The notes beneath the pieces are model-generated. The model ran no database searches, had not been told where the DNA came from, and worked only from the letters and a program-made list of their open reading frames with translations. DNA of 6,257 nt. Source: UBA2862 sp045637485 (lineage in GTDB: Bacteria; Bacillota; Clostridia; Christensenellales; Aristaeellaceae). The stretch spans positions 1 through 6,257 of the forward strand of contig JAZTZK010000312.1 of assembly GCA_045637485.1 (NCBI GenBank). The letters run 5' to 3'. This document shows positions 5,243 to 6,257 of the stretch, piece by piece. A program made the position numbers and the translations under genes. Position 1 is the first letter of the stretch; each line of letters opens with the position of its first letter.

Positions 5243-6094
5243 ATGCAAAAGACAGGCATCATCACCGATACCAATTCGGGCATGACACAGGCCGAGGCCA
5301 ATGAATGCGGCGTCATACTGATGCCCATGCCTTTCACGGTGAACGGCAGGAATTACGTTGAAAACGTCAACATGAGCTATATGGAGTTCTTCCAGCACCT
5401 GGCCAACGGCGCGACGGTCGCCACGTCCCAGCCCTCCCCCGAGGACGTCATGGGTTGCTGGAAGCAGGCGCTGGAGATCTTTGAGAAGGTCATCTACATC
5501 CCTATGTCCAGCGCGTTGAGCAGCAGCTGCCAGAGCGCGAAGCTGTTCGCGGAGGATTTCGACGGCCGCGTGCTGGTGGCGGACAACCGCCGCATCTCCA
5601 TCAGCCAGAAGCAGTCGGTCTATGACGCGCTGCACTGGCGCGACATGGGTCTGTCGGCGGAGGAGATCCTCCAGAAGCTGCTGGACACCGCGCTGGACGC
5701 CAGCATCTACCTGACGGTGGACGACCTGAAGTACCTGAAGCGGGGCGGCAGGATCACACCCTCGGTGGCGGCCATCGGCACCGTGCTGAACATCAAGCCC
5801 GTATTGCAGATCCAGGGTGGCAAACTGGACACCTACAAGAAGGTGCGCGGGCTGCACGCGGCCCAGAACGCGATGCTGGACGCCATCCGCAAGGATCTGG
5901 ATACCCGCTTCAACGGCGTGCCCATGATCCTGCGCACCGCCTACACCGGCGACGCCAGCATCGGCAAGGCCTGGAATGCCCAGGTGCAGGAGCGCTTCGG
6001 CGAATACAATGTCACCGGCGACCCGCTGCCCATCAGCATCGCCTGCCACGTCGGCCCCGGCGTCGTCGCGCTGGGCCTGATAAAGAAAATTTGA
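5243..6094 (+). CDS. DegV family fatty-acid-binding protein (FakB-like)
   Basis: A cytoplasmic EDD-fold protein that binds a single fatty acid; in characterised Bacillota members (FakB) the bound fatty acid is phosphorylated by FakA to feed phospholipid synthesis. The 283-residue length is normal. Seen: N-terminal IITDTNSGM (6-14, the family's D-S/T-x-S-x-L region), TSQPSPEDV (61-69), the IPMSSALSSS loop (86-95; typical form S-x-x-L-S-G-T/S), the conserved LTVDDLKYLKRGGRI (157-171), NIKPVLQI (183-190), and HVGPG near the C-terminus (269-273). The gene has its own promoter and is preceded by a terminator, so it is probably monocistronic. No fakA gene is visible; which fatty acid it prefers cannot be said. 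No terminator of its own is seen before the insertion element at 6140, whose hairpin may serve instead. Confidence 0.92.
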   Translation: MQKTGIITDTNSGMTQAEANECGVILMPMPFTVNGRNYVENVNMSYMEFFQHLANGATVATSQPSPEDVMGCWKQALEIFEKVIYIPMSSALSSSCQSAKLFAEDFDGRVLVADNRRISISQKQSVYDALHWRDMGLSAEEILQKLLDTALDASIYLTVDDLKYLKRGGRITPSVAAIGTVLNIKPVLQIQGGKLDTYKKVRGLHAAQNAMLDAIRKDLDTRFNGVPMILRTAYTGDASIGKAWNAQVQERFGEYNVTGDPLPISIACHVGPGVVALGLIKKI

Positions 6095-6163
6095 CGGCAA
6101 CCCGGATACCGCACTTGACGCAGGCCCTGAGAAACACAAGGGGCTGTTGCAATAACAAACGGA

Positions 6164-6202
6164 AAAAAACGGACAAGTTCGTATAGAACAACTCCGTTTT
6201 TT
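6164..6202. terminator. Terminator-like hairpin inside the IS end
   Basis: AAAAAACGGA (6164-6173) pairs perfectly with TCCGTTTTTT (6193-6202); GTTC/GAAC can pair further in, around a short loop. The arms give a T tract on either strand, so it can work in both directions. It would end DegV transcription and shield the transposase gene from read-through. Confidence 0.6.
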
Positions 6203-6206
6203 GCTG

Positions 6207-6212
6207 TATAAT
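6207..6212 (+). promoter_or_regulatory. Possible -10 box of the transposase gene
   Basis: A perfect TATAAT, preceded by TG without a spacer base. No convincing -35 box lies 16-18 bp upstream, and the next ATG is only ten bases downstream, so activity is uncertain. Confidence 0.3.
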
Positions 6213-6221
6213 GTAACTGAG

Positions 6222-6257
6222 ATGAAACAAGAACAGCAAAGATATTATACAACAAAC
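6222..6257 (+). CDS. Possible transposase N-terminus, partial
   Basis: Twelve codons, MKQEQQRYYTTN, run open to the window edge from an ATG with only a weak GAG before it. Too short to identify; called as transposase only because it follows an IS-like end. The real start may lie beyond the window. Confidence 0.35.
   Translation, partial: MKQEQQRYYTTN

Larger units (their letters stand above)
6140..6257 (+). mobile_element. Left end of an insertion sequence, partial
   Basis: Shortly after the DegV gene the base composition changes from GC-rich to AT-rich. GGGGCTGTTGCAATAA (6140-6155) resembles the terminal inverted repeat of clostridial insertion sequences, and is followed by a terminator-like hairpin, a TATAAT box and a short open frame reaching the window end, the usual layout of an IS left end. 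IS1182-like is my best guess but cannot be confirmed without the right end and the transposase. Confidence 0.5.

Noticed and set aside
5198..6139. Open frame of 313 codons on the minus strand opposite the DegV gene
   Set aside because: His/Ala/Val/Gln-rich shadow without motifs; the plus strand carries all conserved DegV motifs, a promoter and a ribosome site.

Overview
The window looks like chromosomal DNA from an anaerobic, GC-rich member of the Bacillota, probably class Clostridia. The evidence is the gene content (a corrinoid-dependent methyl-transfer protein, a PucR/CdaR-type regulator, a DegV-family protein and a cobalt-precorrin methyltransferase), GGAGG-type ribosome binding sites, and sigma-A-like promoters with TATAAT boxes. 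The assignment is inferred from gene families, not from a marker gene.

Left part (1-1382, minus strand): a promoter at 1353-1382 drives a short unrecognised open frame (1192-1335). Its stop overlaps the start of a cbiL-type cobalt-factor II C20-methyltransferase (503-1195). The cbiL stop in turn overlaps the start of an ABC transporter ATPase that runs off the window (1-510). All three are translationally linked and probably form one operon. Positions 1383-1540 hold a strong 16-bp inverted repeat that looks like a dispersed palindromic element.

Middle part (1541-4028, minus strand): a 267-residue, Ala/Lys/Glu-rich helical protein begins with four 22-residue repeats of apolipoprotein-like character and has its own extended -10 promoter. 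Upstream of it lies a PucR/CdaR-type transcription factor with its own promoter; its true start is most likely 3970.

Right part (4029-6257, plus strand): divergent from the regulator, a second promoter (4079-4108) reads first into a gutted uroporphyrinogen-decarboxylase-like methyltransferase gene. Only about 25 N-terminal and 13 C-terminal codons survive, in different frames (4202-4317). It then reads into an intact B12-binding corrinoid protein (4400-5029), closed by a terminator. A DegV-family fatty-acid-binding protein (5243-6094) follows with its own promoter, which is flanked by a 9-bp inverted repeat. At 6140 an insertion sequence appears to begin: terminal-repeat-like end, internal terminator hairpin, -10 box and the first 12 codons of a possible transposase.

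How the parts fit: corrinoid proteins carry a methyl group between a substrate-specific methyltransferase and an acceptor methyltransferase, often of the URO-D fold, and PucR-like regulators often sit beside such sets. Here the regulator, the promoter and the corrinoid protein remain, but the adjacent URO-D-like partner has been lost by an internal deletion. The corrinoid protein must therefore be unused or served by partners encoded elsewhere. The nearby cbiL step of corrinoid synthesis fits a corrinoid-using lifestyle but is a separate operon.
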